Below, in pieces: positions 42,873 to 51,480 of a stretch of DNA of 64,000 bases. The position numbers and the translations under genes were made by a program. The notes beneath the pieces were generated by a model. It was not told where the DNA came from and searched no databases. It saw only the letters and a list, made by a program, of their open reading frames with translations. Location: NCBI GenBank assembly GCA_040381075.1, contig JBEIHX010000010.1, positions 1 through 64,000 on the forward strand, given 5' to 3'. The stretch comes from JBEIHX01 sp040381075 (lineage in GTDB: Bacteria > Pseudomonadota > Alphaproteobacteria > Caulobacterales > Aquidulcibacteraceae). The first letter of the stretch is position 1. Every line of letters starts with the position of its first letter.

Positions 42873-43910
42873 GTGGCTGATCCACGTTTCTTCACGAGTC
42901 TCGCGACACTCAGCGCCGCCGACCTGGCAAGCCTGGTCGGCGGCGTGCTGTCGCGGGACGTCCCCGGCCCGCCGGTGTCCCGGGTTGTTCCGCTTGAGCG
43001 CGCCGGGGACGGCGCGCTCAGCTTTTTCGAGGCGCGCGCACCGAGCCCGGCCCTGCAGGCGGCGGCAGGCGGGGTCATCTGTCTGCAGGCCCGCCACGCT
43101 TCGGCGCTTGGCGGCGGTGCGGTTGGACTGATTGTTGATGAGCCGCGCGTGGCTTTCGCCCGGCTGGCCGTGCGGCTGGTCGCGCCGCGGAGCTTTCAGT
43201 CCGGGCAGGCGATCGATTCAAGCGCGCAGCTGGAGGCGGATGTCCGCCTGGCGCCGGGGGTCGTGCTTGGTCCGGATGTCGAGATCGGCGCACGCACCCG
43301 GATCGGTCCCAATTCGGTCATCGGGCCCGGGGTTGCGATTGGTCGTGATTGCCGCCTTGGCGCCAATGTCACGATCCTGTGCGCCCTGATCGGCGATCGC
43401 GTCACTGTTGAGTCCGGCGCAGTGATCGGCGAGGCCGGGTTCGGGGTGGCGATTGGACGTGAGGCGCCAGCCGACGTGCCCCAGTTGGGTCGCGTCATCA
43501 TCCAGGACGGCGTTTCGATCGGCGCCTGCACCACCATTGACCGTGGGGCCTTCGAGGACACGGTGATCGGCGAGAATTCGAAAATCGACAATCTCTGCCA
43601 TATCGCGCACAACACGGCGATCGGGCGCGGCGTCATCATGGCGGGGCAGGTGGGTCTTGCCGGGTCGGTGCGGATCAATGACCGGGTGATCCTCGCCGGG
43701 CGTGTCGGCGTCGCGGACCATGTTGAGATCGGCGCCGGTGCGCGCCTCGGCGCCGGGTCCGGGTATCTGCGTTCCGTACCGGCAGGCGAAACCTGGAGCG
43801 GTTATCCGGCAAGACCGCTGCAGCGTTGGCTGCGGGAAACCGCATGGCTGCAGCGCGCCGCCAGTGCGAAGGCCGGCGGCGCCAAGAAGGGTGATGAGGG
43901 CGATGAGTGA
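42873..43910 (+). CDS. lpxD: UDP-3-O-(3-hydroxyacyl)glucosamine N-acyltransferase
   Basis: Third step of lipid A synthesis; adds the N-linked hydroxyacyl chain. 345 residues: an N-terminal uridine-binding domain to about 105, then a left-handed beta helix of hexapeptide repeats (VIGPGVAIGRDCRLGANVTI and similar), the catalytic His region near DNLCHIAHNTAIG, and a C-terminal helix ending with a Lys-rich tail. Uses a GTG start. Overlaps fabZ by eight bases. Confidence 0.95.
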   Translation: MADPRFFTSLATLSAADLASLVGGVLSRDVPGPPVSRVVPLERAGDGALSFFEARAPSPALQAAAGGVICLQARHASALGGGAVGLIVDEPRVAFARLAVRLVAPRSFQSGQAIDSSAQLEADVRLAPGVVLGPDVEIGARTRIGPNSVIGPGVAIGRDCRLGANVTILCALIGDRVTVESGAVIGEAGFGVAIGREAPADVPQLGRVIIQDGVSIGACTTIDRGAFEDTVIGENSKIDNLCHIAHNTAIGRGVIMAGQVGLAGSVRINDRVILAGRVGVADHVEIGAGARLGAGSGYLRSVPAGETWSGYPARPLQRWLRETAWLQRAASAKAGGAKKGDEGDE

Positions 43911-44382
43911 GGGTGACAGCCAGGCCACAGGCACAGGCGACATAATCGGCGTCGACGAGGTTCTGCGCCGCCTGCCGCACCGCTATCCTTTTCTGCTGCT
44001 CGATCGCGCCTGCGATTATGTGCCGATGAAGTCGATACGCGGCATCAAGTGCGTCACCATCAATGAACCCTTCTTCCAGGGGCATTTTCCGGCGTTCCCG
44101 GTCATGCCAGGCGTGCTTCAGATCGAGGCGCTCGCCCAGACCGGAGCGGTCCTGATGTCCAAGTCCCTTGATGTCGACGTGGAACGCTTCACCGTCTTCT
44201 TCATGTCCATTGACAATGCGCGTTTCCGCCAGCCGGTTCGTCCAGGCGACGTCCTGGAGATGGACGTGCAGGCTCTCGTGGCGCGGCGCAACATCTTCAA
44301 GTTCAGGGGCGAGGCCAAGGTCGGCGGAAGGCTCACGGCTGAGGCTGAGTTCGCGGCGATGGTGGTGGAGAAGCAGTCGTGA
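43903..44382 (+). CDS. fabZ: 3-hydroxyacyl-[acyl-carrier-protein] dehydratase FabZ
   Basis: Dehydrates 3-hydroxyacyl-ACP in fatty acid synthesis and competes with lipid A enzymes for the same substrate. 159-residue hotdog fold with RRLPHRYPFLLLDRA, the catalytic His in FFQGHFPAFPVMPGVLQIEALAQ and its partner Glu. The ATG lies within the last codons of lpxD with GAGGG-type sequence upstream. The lpxD-fabZ-lpxA order is the conserved lipid A cluster. Confidence 0.96.
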   Translation: MSEGDSQATGTGDIIGVDEVLRRLPHRYPFLLLDRACDYVPMKSIRGIKCVTINEPFFQGHFPAFPVMPGVLQIEALAQTGAVLMSKSLDVDVERFTVFFMSIDNARFRQPVRPGDVLEMDVQALVARRNIFKFRGEAKVGGRLTAEAEFAAMVVEKQS

Positions 44383-45167
44383 GCGTCGAGGTTCATCCCA
44401 CAGCCCTCGTTGATCCCGGCGCCAAACTTGGATCAGACGTGGTCATTGGGCCCTTTTGCGTCGTCGGCCCCGAGGTTGTGCTCGGCGACGACGTCAAGCT
44501 TGTCAGTCACGTCACCATCGCCGGCGCAACCGAACTCGGCGCCGGGTGCGAAGTGTTTCCGTTCGCAGCCCTCGGCCACGCACCGCAACACAAGGGCTAC
44601 AGGGGCGAGCCGGTCTTTCTCAAGGTCGGGGCCCGCACGATCATCCGTGAACACGTCACCATGCACCCCGGCACGCCCGTGGGCGGCGGCCTGACCCGTG
44701 TCGGGAGTGACGGATTCTTCATGGTGGGCGCCCATGTCGCGCATAACTGCATGGTCGGAGACGGCGTGGTGTTCGCCAACAACGCCACGCTCGGCGGCCA
44801 TGTCAGCATTGGTGATTTCGTCTGGATGGGCGGACTTTGCGCCGTGCACCAATGGTCCCGCATAGGCCCGCACGCCTTCGTGGGCGGCATGGCCACCGTC
44901 ACCAAGGATGTCATCCCGTACGGATCGGTGGTGGGCAACCACGCCTACCTCGCTGGCCTCAACATCGTCGGGCTGAAGCGCCGGGGTTTCACCAGCGAAC
45001 AACTTCATGACATGCGCGCCGCCTACCGCATGCTGTTCGCCGAGGACGGTACGTTCCAGGAACGCGTCGAGGACGTCGCCGCCCAGTTCGGCGACCGCCC
45101 GGAGGTGCGCGAGGTGCTGGATTTCATCAAAGCGGACTCCTCGCGTCCGCTGTGCATGCCGCATTGA
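44379..45167 (+). CDS. lpxA: UDP-N-acetylglucosamine acyltransferase
   Basis: First step of lipid A synthesis. 262 residues; hexapeptide beta-helix over the first 190 residues (VHPTALVDPGAKLGSDVVIG), catalytic His in GAHVAHNCMVGD, substrate loop MHPGTPVGGGLTRVG, then the C-terminal helical domain (LNIVGLKRRGFTSEQLHDMR). The GTG start overlaps the fabZ stop (GTGA). The GHAPQHKGYRGE loop is typical. Confidence 0.96.
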   Translation: MSVEVHPTALVDPGAKLGSDVVIGPFCVVGPEVVLGDDVKLVSHVTIAGATELGAGCEVFPFAALGHAPQHKGYRGEPVFLKVGARTIIREHVTMHPGTPVGGGLTRVGSDGFFMVGAHVAHNCMVGDGVVFANNATLGGHVSIGDFVWMGGLCAVHQWSRIGPHAFVGGMATVTKDVIPYGSVVGNHAYLAGLNIVGLKRRGFTSEQLHDMRAAYRMLFAEDGTFQERVEDVAAQFGDRPEVREVLDFIKADSSRPLCMPH

Positions 45168-45171
45168 GCCG

Positions 45172-46011
45172 ATGACCGCGTCCGCGCCGCTTGGCGTGAT
45201 CGCAGGCGCAGGCGCACTGCCGCTGCGTCTGGCCGCGGCCTGTGCTCCCGCCGGGGTGTATGTCATCCGCCTCGCCGGCATGGCCGATCCCGCACTTGGC
45301 GTGCATCCCGGCGCCGAGGTCTCGATCGGCGAACCGGGCAAGGCGATGCGCTTCCTGAAGCAGGCGGGGGTCGCCAGGATCACCTTCGCCGGCCATGTGG
45401 CGAGACCTGATTTCAAGGCGCTCAAGGTCGACGCGCGCGGCGCACTCATGCTGCCGGGCGTGCTGGCCGCGGCGGCCAAAGGCGATGACGCCATTCTGAC
45501 ATACATGCTGAAGGAGTTTGAGAAAGAAGGCTTTGAGGTGATCGGGGCCGAGCAGGTGCTGGGCGGGTTGCTCGCGACTGAAGGCTGCATCGGCGCAGTC
45601 ACGCCGGATGCTGCAGCCTGGTCCGACATTCACCGCGCTGCTGAAGTCGCAGCTGAAATCGGCCGGCTCGATATCGGGCAGGGCTGCGTTGTGGCCGGCG
45701 GACTTGTACTCGCCGTCGAGGCGCAGGAGGGAACCGACGCCATGCTGTCCCGGGTCGCCGGGCTGTCTTCCGCGATCCGAGGAACGCCGGATGATCGCCG
45801 CGGCGTTCTTGTCAAACGCGCCAAACCGCAGCAGGAGCGGCGCATTGATCTGCCGACGATTGGCGTACGCACCATCGAGGGCGCAGCGCGCGCCGGTCTC
45901 GCCGGCGTGGCGGTGGAGGCCGGCGGGGCGCTGATCGTGGATCGTGCTGCAGTGGCCGCTGCCGGTGACGCCGCAGGTGTCTTCATTATCGGCTTTCGGC
46001 CCCGCACATGA
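45172..46011 (+). CDS. lpxI: UDP-2,3-diacylglucosamine diphosphatase LpxI
   Basis: Hydrolyses UDP-2,3-diacylglucosamine to lipid X by attack on the alpha phosphorus; it replaces LpxH in alphaproteobacteria. 279 residues with both DUF1009-type domains: LGVIAGAGALPLRLA at the N-terminus and DIGQGCVVAGGLVLAVEAQEGTDAML, KRAKPQQERRIDLPTIG in the C-terminal domain. The ATG is four bases after lpxA; the stop overlaps lpxB. Confidence 0.94.
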   Translation: MTASAPLGVIAGAGALPLRLAAACAPAGVYVIRLAGMADPALGVHPGAEVSIGEPGKAMRFLKQAGVARITFAGHVARPDFKALKVDARGALMLPGVLAAAAKGDDAILTYMLKEFEKEGFEVIGAEQVLGGLLATEGCIGAVTPDAAAWSDIHRAAEVAAEIGRLDIGQGCVVAGGLVLAVEAQEGTDAMLSRVAGLSSAIRGTPDDRRGVLVKRAKPQQERRIDLPTIGVRTIEGAARAGLAGVAVEAGGALIVDRAAVAAAGDAAGVFIIGFRPRT

Positions 46012-47174
46012 CAGCGGGTCTGCGGATTTTTCTCGTCGCAGCCGAGGCGTCCGGCGACGCTGCTGGCGGGGAACTGATGGATGCCCTGCGCGCCCGCAGC
46101 GCAGATCTGATCTTTGCCGGCGTGGGCGGACCAGCGATGTCGGCGCGCGGCGTGGCGAGCCCGTTCGATATTTCCGAACTCTCCATCATCGGCCTTGTCG
46201 AGGGACTGAAGGCCTATCCGCGCGTGGTCCGTCGGGCCGAGGAGACCAGTGCGCTGGCGGCTGCCTTCAAACCGGATGTCTGTGTTCTGATTGATTCCTG
46301 GGGCTTCACCCTGCGTGTCGCCCAGCGCCTGCGCCTCAGCACGCCCCAGGCGCTGCTCGTGAAGTACATCGGCCCGCAGGTCTGGGCGACCCGGCCCGGG
46401 CGTGCGCGGACCCTGGCCCGGGTCGTCGATCACCTTCTGTGCATTCACAGCTTCGAGACCCCCTACTACACGCCCTTCGGGCTTGGCTGCACCGTGGTTG
46501 GCAATCCGGTTGTGCACCGGCCCGCCAGGGGGGACGCCGCGCGGCTGCGCGCCCGGCTGGGTCTGACGCCGGACCAGCGCATCCTGGCGGTCCTTCCAGG
46601 CAGCAGGCGCGCTGAAATCACGCGCATGGCGCCGGTGCTGGGCGAGGCGGCCCATCTCCTGATGCGCGCCCGCCCCGATCTCGTACTGCTGGCGCCGGTG
46701 GCCCAGAGCGTGCGCGAGGAAGTGGCCGCCGCAACGGCGCTGTGGCCGGAGCGGCCGGTTCTGCTGCAGGGCGATGGGGAGAAGTTCGACTGCTTCGCGG
46801 CGGCGACCGCCGCCATCGCCACCTCCGGCACCGTTACGACGGAGCTCGGCATGGAAGGCGCGCCCGTCGTCGTCGGCTATCGCGCAAACTGGCTGACCGG
46901 CGTGGTCGCGAAGGCCATCCTGCGCACGCCTTACATCACCTTGATGAACGTGGCCGCCGGGCGGATGATTGTGCCGGAATTCATCCTGGAAAAGGCGACG
47001 CCGGAAAACCTCGCCGCCGCGGCTGCGCCGCTGCTGGACGATCCTGGCGCCCGGGCCCGGCAGGTTGAAGACCAGAACGCCGCGCTCAAGGCCATGGGGC
47101 GAGACGCGCCGCCGGCGGCCGAGATCGCTGCTGGCGCGATCCTGGATCTGGCCCGCACGCGCAGGGAGGCGTGA
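46008..47174 (+). CDS. lpxB: Lipid-A-disaccharide synthase
   Basis: Joins lipid X and UDP-2,3-diacylglucosamine to the lipid A disaccharide. 388-residue GT-B glycosyltransferase of family GT19: IFLVAAEASGDAAGGELM at the N-terminus, VLIDSWGFTLRVAQRL, YIGPQVWATRPGR, LPGSRRAEITRM and ATSGTVTTELGMEGAPVVVGYR. Overlaps lpxI (ATGA). Last gene of the plus-strand envelope cluster, ending 32 bp from the convergent gltA. Confidence 0.96.
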   Translation: MTAGLRIFLVAAEASGDAAGGELMDALRARSADLIFAGVGGPAMSARGVASPFDISELSIIGLVEGLKAYPRVVRRAEETSALAAAFKPDVCVLIDSWGFTLRVAQRLRLSTPQALLVKYIGPQVWATRPGRARTLARVVDHLLCIHSFETPYYTPFGLGCTVVGNPVVHRPARGDAARLRARLGLTPDQRILAVLPGSRRAEITRMAPVLGEAAHLLMRARPDLVLLAPVAQSVREEVAAATALWPERPVLLQGDGEKFDCFAAATAAIATSGTVTTELGMEGAPVVVGYRANWLTGVVAKAILRTPYITLMNVAAGRMIVPEFILEKATPENLAAAAAPLLDDPGARARQVEDQNAALKAMGRDAPPAAEIAAGAILDLARTRREA

Positions 47175-47206
47175 GGCGGGCACAAGCCCCCCACGCCGCG
47201 TCCTCA

Positions 47207-48514
47207 TTATCCGCGCGCCGACATCGGCGTGAATTCGCGCAGCGGCGCGCCCGTATACACTTGGCGCGGGCGGCCGATCTTCTGGTTGGGATCCGAGATC
47301 ATTTCCGACCACTGCGCAACCCAGCCGACCGTGCGGGCAAGGGCGAACAGGGCCGTGAACATGGCTGTCGGGAAGCCCATGGCCTTCAGGGTGATGCCGG
47401 AATAGAAGTCGACGTTCGGGTAAAGCTTGCGGCTGACGAAATACTCGTCATTGAGGGCGATCTTCTCAAGTTCCATCGCGACCTTGAGGAGCGGGTCATC
47501 CTTGTGACCGACCTCGGCAAGCACCTCGTGACATGCCTTCTGCATCACCTTGGCGCGCGGATCGTAGCTCTTGTAGACCCGGTGGCCGAACCCCATCAGC
47601 CGCTGGCTGGAATTCTTGTCCTTCACGCGGGCGATGAAGTCCGGGATGTTGTCCACGGTGCCGATATCGCGCAGCATCGTCAGTGCTGCTTCGTTGGCGC
47701 CGCCATGGGCGGGGCCCCACAGGCAGGCGATGCCGGCGGCGATGCAGGCGAAGGGATTGGCTTCAGAGGAACCGGCTAGGCGCACCGTCGAGGTCGACGC
47801 ATTCTGCTCATGGTCAGCGTGCAGAATGAATATCTTGTCCATCGCGGCCGCCAGCACCGGATTGACCCTGTATTCCTCGGCAGGCACCGCAAAGCACATC
47901 CGCAGGAAGTTCGACGCGTAGTCCAGTTCATTGCGCGGATACACGAATGGCTGACCGATCGAGTATTTATAGGCCATCGCGGCGATCGTTGGCGTCTTTG
48001 CGATCAGGCGGTGGCTCGCGATCTCGCGCTGCATGGGATCGGCGATATCGAGTGAGTCGTGATAGAACGCCGCGAGGGCGCCAACGACGCCGCACATGAC
48101 CGCCATCGGATGGGCGTCGCGCCGGAAACCCCGGTAGAACTGCATGAGTTGTTCATGCACCATCGTGTGGTGCGTGATGTTGTAGACGAACTTGTCGTAC
48201 TCGCTCTGGTTGGGAAGTTCGCCGTGCAGGAGCAGATAACAGACCTCAAGGAAATTGGAGTGCTCTGCCAGCTGATCAATCGAGTAGCCGCGGTACAGCA
48301 GGACGCCGGCGTCGCCGTCGATATAGGTGATCTGGCTCTCGCAGCTTGCCGTCGACGTGAAACCGGGATCGAAGGTGAATGCGCCTGTCTCTGCATAAAG
48401 CTTGCGGATGTCGACGACATCCGGTCCCACCGAGCCTGCGTAAACCGGAAGAGAGACATCCTTGCCTGCCAGGCTGAATTTGGCGGCCCCCTTTGGCGTA
48501 ATCTTGCTCTGCAT
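47207..48514 (-). CDS. gltA: Citrate synthase
   Basis: Condenses oxaloacetate and acetyl-CoA, the entry step of the TCA cycle. 435 residues, the hexameric type II form of Gram-negative bacteria. Active-site regions: HADHEQNASTSTVRLAGSS, GPAHGGANEAAL with a catalytic His, GFGHRVYKSYDPRA with the second His, and the catalytic Asp in YPNVDFYSGI. GGAG lies six bases before the ATG at 48514; a TTG at 48526 is less likely. Only 41 bp after gltX on the same strand, so cotranscription is probable. Confidence 0.96.
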   Translation of the reverse strand: MQSKITPKGAAKFSLAGKDVSLPVYAGSVGPDVVDIRKLYAETGAFTFDPGFTSTASCESQITYIDGDAGVLLYRGYSIDQLAEHSNFLEVCYLLLHGELPNQSEYDKFVYNITHHTMVHEQLMQFYRGFRRDAHPMAVMCGVVGALAAFYHDSLDIADPMQREIASHRLIAKTPTIAAMAYKYSIGQPFVYPRNELDYASNFLRMCFAVPAEEYRVNPVLAAAMDKIFILHADHEQNASTSTVRLAGSSEANPFACIAAGIACLWGPAHGGANEAALTMLRDIGTVDNIPDFIARVKDKNSSQRLMGFGHRVYKSYDPRAKVMQKACHEVLAEVGHKDDPLLKVAMELEKIALNDEYFVSRKLYPNVDFYSGITLKAMGFPTAMFTALFALARTVGWVAQWSEMISDPNQKIGRPRQVYTGAPLREFTPMSARG

Positions 48515-48555
48515 CGTGTTCTCCAACCCCGTCTGTCGTCCTGTCCGGCCCGCCC

Positions 48556-49947
48556 TCAGGCCGCTGCGGCGCTCAGGCGCGCCAAAGCCTCATCGCGCCC
48601 CAGCAGGGCGAGCGTCACGCCCAGATCAGGCGAGGGCGCGCCGCCCGTCAAGGCCGCCCGCAAGGGCGGGCCGACTTTTCCCAGACCGACGCCTTCGCTT
48701 TCAGCGAACGCCTTCAAAAGCGCCGTCAGCGGTTCCGCCTCCCATACCCTGGCATCACCCAACAATGCCTTAAGGCGGTTCAGCCGGGCGCCCGCGTCGC
48801 CGGAGATCGCCTGGCGCGATTTGTCGTCGAGCGGCGCGTCGCGCCGACGGGTCAGAAAGGCCGTTTGATCGGCCAGTTCGAGGATGGTCCTGGCGCGGTG
48901 CTTCAGCACACCCATGGCCGCGCCGACCCTGGCGCTTTGCTGTGCATCGAGGCCAACCCCGGCGCGCGTCAACGAGTCGAGCACAAGGCCTGCCAGACGC
49001 GCGTCATCGGCTTCGCGCATCCAATGGGCGTTGATCGCGTTGAGCTTGTTGAAGTCCAGGCGCGCCGGCGAGCGCCCGATCTGGTCGATGTCAAACCATG
49101 CGATCGCCTGATCGGTTGAAAAGATCTCATCGTCGCCATGGCTCCAGCCCAGGCGCACCAGATAGTTGCGCATCGCCTCCGGCAGGTAACCCATATCGCG
49201 GTAGGCGTGCACGCCCACCGCGCCATGCCGTTTGGAAAGTTTGGCGCCGTCCGGGCCGTGGATCATCGGGACGTGCGCATAGACAGGCGCGGGCCAGCCC
49301 AACCCCTGGATGATCTGCATCTGGCGCGCCGCATTCGTCAGATGGTCGTCGCCACGGATGACATGGGTGACCCCCATGTCAAAATCATCGACAACCACGG
49401 CGAGCATGTAGGTCGGGGTCCCGTCGCTGCGCAGCAGAACGAGATCGTCGATTTCCGTATTGCGAATGCGCACCTCGCCCTGCACACGGTCGCGGATCAC
49501 CGTGTCGCCGTCGTCTCCGGCGCGCAGGCGCACGGTGAAAGGGGCGCCCGCCGGCGCCTCCCGGGCCGGCTGGTCCCGCCAGGGCGAGCGCAGCGGTCTG
49601 CCGTGCGCATGTGCGGCCGCGCGCAGCGTCTCAACCTCCTCAGGCGTGCAGTAGCAGCGATATGCCCCGCCGCGCGACAGCAGCTCCTCAGCTGCCTGTG
49701 CATGGCGCGTCGCGCGTGCGAACTGAAACGTCGCAGGGCCGTCATGGGCAAGGCCCAGCCAGTCCAGACCCTCGAAGATCGCCGCGACGGCGGCCTCGGT
49801 CGAGCGCTCGCGGTCGGTGTCCTCGATCCGCAGCAGGTAGCGTCCGCCGTGGCGACGCGCATAGAGCCAGTTGAACAGTGCGGTGCGCGCGCCGCCGATG
49901 TGCAGGTAGCCGGTCGGCGAAGGCGCAAAACGCGTGACGACAGTCAT
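48556..49947 (-). CDS. gltX: Glutamate--tRNA ligase
   Basis: Class I synthetase charging tRNA-Glu (and possibly tRNA-Gln in species with GatCAB). 463 residues. HIGH motif as FAPSPTGYLHIGGARTALFN (6-25), KMSKS as AKLSKRHG, and YRCYCTPEE in the zinc-like insertion. The C-terminal anticodon-binding domain is complete. In many alphaproteobacteria comEC lies upstream between lexA and gltX; here only 216 bp with a terminator is found. Confidence 0.96.
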   Translation of the reverse strand: MTVVTRFAPSPTGYLHIGGARTALFNWLYARRHGGRYLLRIEDTDRERSTEAAVAAIFEGLDWLGLAHDGPATFQFARATRHAQAAEELLSRGGAYRCYCTPEEVETLRAAAHAHGRPLRSPWRDQPAREAPAGAPFTVRLRAGDDGDTVIRDRVQGEVRIRNTEIDDLVLLRSDGTPTYMLAVVVDDFDMGVTHVIRGDDHLTNAARQMQIIQGLGWPAPVYAHVPMIHGPDGAKLSKRHGAVGVHAYRDMGYLPEAMRNYLVRLGWSHGDDEIFSTDQAIAWFDIDQIGRSPARLDFNKLNAINAHWMREADDARLAGLVLDSLTRAGVGLDAQQSARVGAAMGVLKHRARTILELADQTAFLTRRRDAPLDDKSRQAISGDAGARLNRLKALLGDARVWEAEPLTALLKAFAESEGVGLGKVGPPLRAALTGGAPSPDLGVTLALLGRDEALARLSAAAA

Positions 49948-50008
49948 CCGCAGGCGATCCGAAAGCGAAACGCGCGTCCAGGGGCAGGGGGACGCTCAAC
50001 CCAGCGGG

Positions 50009-50038
50009 CGATTAGCATAGACTCGTTGCAAACCCCAA
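50009..50038 (-). promoter_or_regulatory. Possible promoter of gltX-gltA
   Basis: On the minus strand TTGGGG (50038-50033), 18 bases, TAATCG (50014-50009) with a GC extension giving GCTAATCG, which fits the Caulobacter-type -10. About 60 bases upstream of the gltX ATG. The -35 is weak. Confidence 0.35.
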
Positions 50039-50114
50039 GACCTGCAGGCTGTGTTCGCAACAGCCAATCGGACGCGCACCAGCTCTGCGTAGGCTGCGGC
50101 ACGCGTGTAAAAGA

Positions 50115-50146
50115 GCCCGGCCAGCACAACCAGGCGGGGCCTTTTT
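50115..50146 (-). terminator. Intrinsic terminator after lexA, bidirectional in form
   Basis: GCCCGGCC (115-122) and GGCGGGGC (133-140) form an eight-base stem with one mismatch around a 10-base loop; a T-run follows on the plus strand (CTTTTTG) and TTTTA on the minus strand. It lies 18 bp beyond the lexA stop and would end the lexA transcript before gltX. Confidence 0.65.
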
Positions 50147-50163
50147 GTGACGCACCGCCTGCC

Positions 50164-50847
50164 TCACGCGTATCGACGATACAGCGCGACAAGCCTGCCT
50201 TGGACCTGAACGCGGTCCGGGCCGTAAATTTTCGTCTCGAAGGCCGCGTTTGCCGGTTCCAGGGCGATCGATCCGCCACGCCTGCGCATACGCTTCAGTG
50301 TGGCCTCCTCGCCGTCGACGAGGGCCACGACGATGTCGCCGTTTTCCGCCTTTTCAGTCCGCACACAGATTGCGTAGTCGCCGCTGAGGATGCCCGCCTC
50401 GCGCATCGACTCACCATCGACCTCGAGAGCGAAGTATTCTGCACCCGACGGCAGGTCGACCGGGGCGCCAATCTGGTCCAGGTCATTCTGGATTGCCGTT
50501 ATGGGCAGCCCGGCGGCGATCCTCCCGATGACAGGGATCATGCCGTGCACCGTGGCGGCCGCCGGGTCGCGCGACGACACCAGCGCTGGCTTGAAGCTCC
50601 CGCGTCCCCGGGGCGGCGCCGCGGGGGCGGCGCTCTCAGGAAGTTTCAACACTTCAAGGGCGCGCGCGCGGTGGGCGAGGCGGCGGAGAAACCCGCGTTC
50701 CTCGAGGGCGGTGATCAGACGATGAATCCCCGACTTGGAGGCCAGATCCAGCGCCTCCTTCATCTCATCGAACGACGGCGAGACGCCGGTGTCCTTGATG
50801 CGCTGATGGATGAAAATCAGGAGTTCGCGTTGTTTGGTGGTGAGCAT
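50164..50847 (-). CDS. lexA: LexA repressor
   Basis: SOS repressor that cleaves itself when RecA filaments form. 227 residues: an N-terminal winged helix-turn-helix (MLTTKQRELLIFIHQRIKDTG, SFDEMKEALDLASKSGIHRLI), the Ala-Gly cleavage site in GRIAAGLP, the catalytic Ser in VDGESMREAG and the catalytic Lys in DGEEATLKRM. The alphaproteobacterial recognition helix (SKSGIHRLI) fits the GTTC-N7-GTTC boxes seen in this window. The start at 50847 has GGGAGG five bases upstream; the frame stays open for 109 codons further through tandem repeats, but that part is not LexA-like. Expressed from an SOS promoter about 0.6 kb upstream. Confidence 0.96.
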   Translation of the reverse strand: MLTTKQRELLIFIHQRIKDTGVSPSFDEMKEALDLASKSGIHRLITALEERGFLRRLAHRARALEVLKLPESAAPAAPPRGRGSFKPALVSSRDPAAATVHGMIPVIGRIAAGLPITAIQNDLDQIGAPVDLPSGAEYFALEVDGESMREAGILSGDYAICVRTEKAENGDIVVALVDGEEATLKRMRRRGGSIALEPANAAFETKIYGPDRVQVQGRLVALYRRYA

Positions 50848-50946
50848 TTCGCCTCCCAATGTAGGGTTCCCGGACGCCGTCGGCGGCTTCTGTGCGGGTC
50901 TGCCCGTCCGAAACCGTCTGTCGCCCCGTGAACCAAGCCCTGACCA

Positions 50947-51154
50947 GATCCTGCCCGCCCGATCCTGCCCGCCCGATCCTGCCCGCCCGATCCTGCCCGC
51001 CCGATCCTGCCCATCGGGATCCGGCCAACACAATCCAGCCCACACAATCCAGCCCACACAATCCAGCCGACCTGTATCAAGCCGACCTATATCCAGCCGA
51101 CCAAAACCAGCCGACCAAAACCAGCCGACCAAAACCAGCCCGGGAAACCAGCCA
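50947..51154. repeat. 14 bp tandem array, about 15 units in three blocks
   Basis: Block 1: GATCCTGCCCGCCC at 50947, 50961, 50975, 50989 and, changed, 51003. Block 2: CACACAATCCAGCC-type units with ATCC at 51033, 51047 and 51061. Block 3: AAAACCAGCCGACC-type units at about 51103, 51117 and 51131. Transitional units lie between (51019, 51076, 51091), with occasional 15-base steps. The shared core ATCC(T/A)GCC indicates one array that diversified. Confidence 0.93.
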
Positions 51155-51210
51155 GGACGCGCCTGCAGACCCAACAGCCCCAGGCAACGGCCTCACCGTT
51201 TGCAACGGCG

Positions 51211-51270
51211 CAGGTTTCATGGGCGCAGGTTTCATGGGTGCAGGTTTCATGGGTGCAGTTTCACGGGGGC
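51211..51270. repeat. 15 bp tandem array, about 4 units
   Basis: CAGGTTTCATGGG(C/T)G starts at 51211, 51226 and 51241, then a shortened CAGTTTCACGGGGG at 51256. It lies in the lexA leader between the SOS promoter and the 14 bp array, and is unrelated to it in sequence. Confidence 0.9.
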
Positions 51271-51465
51271 AGGTCTCAACCGCGGAGGTTTGAACGGTTC
51301 AGGCGTCATGCCGTCTCAACCTGCCTCACGGCCCTGACCTGCGTCCGGTGTTGACCCGCACCCGTCTGAACCTCCACCCGTCCTAACCTCTCCCCGGCCT
51401 GCATCTGCTCCACCGCAGCACCCCGGGCATGGCCGGGTGGCGCGGGGAACAAATCGTTAACAGAC

Positions 51466-51480
51466 GTTCTATGTGCGTTC
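51466..51480 (-). promoter_or_regulatory. LexA box, perfect consensus
   Basis: GTTCTATGTGCGTTC on the plus strand is GTTC-N7-GTTC exactly. On the minus strand it covers the -10 and part of the spacer of the promoter below, so bound LexA would exclude RNA polymerase. Confidence 0.9.

Larger units (their letters stand above)
50848..51458 (-). other. Long repeat-filled leader region of lexA
   Basis: About 610 bp between the SOS promoter and the lexA ATG with no credible gene. It contains a 14 bp array (50947-51154) and a 15 bp array (51211-51270). Related genomes usually have moaC and moeA between trpC and lexA; neither is present and no remnant was recognised. A second promoter closer to lexA was not found by eye. 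Confidence 0.6.

Noticed and set aside
45630..47312. A 560-codon minus-strand frame antisense to lpxI and lpxB
   Set aside because: Both sense genes carry full family motifs; the antisense frame shows none.
5689..51154. CRISPR arrays
   Set aside because: The repeats are contiguous without unique spacers and no cas genes are present.
50848..51174. LexA reading frame open for 109 more codons upstream through the repeats
   Set aside because: The extension only translates tandem repeats, lacks a ribosome site at its start, and the start at 50847 has GGGAGG and the normal LexA N-terminus.
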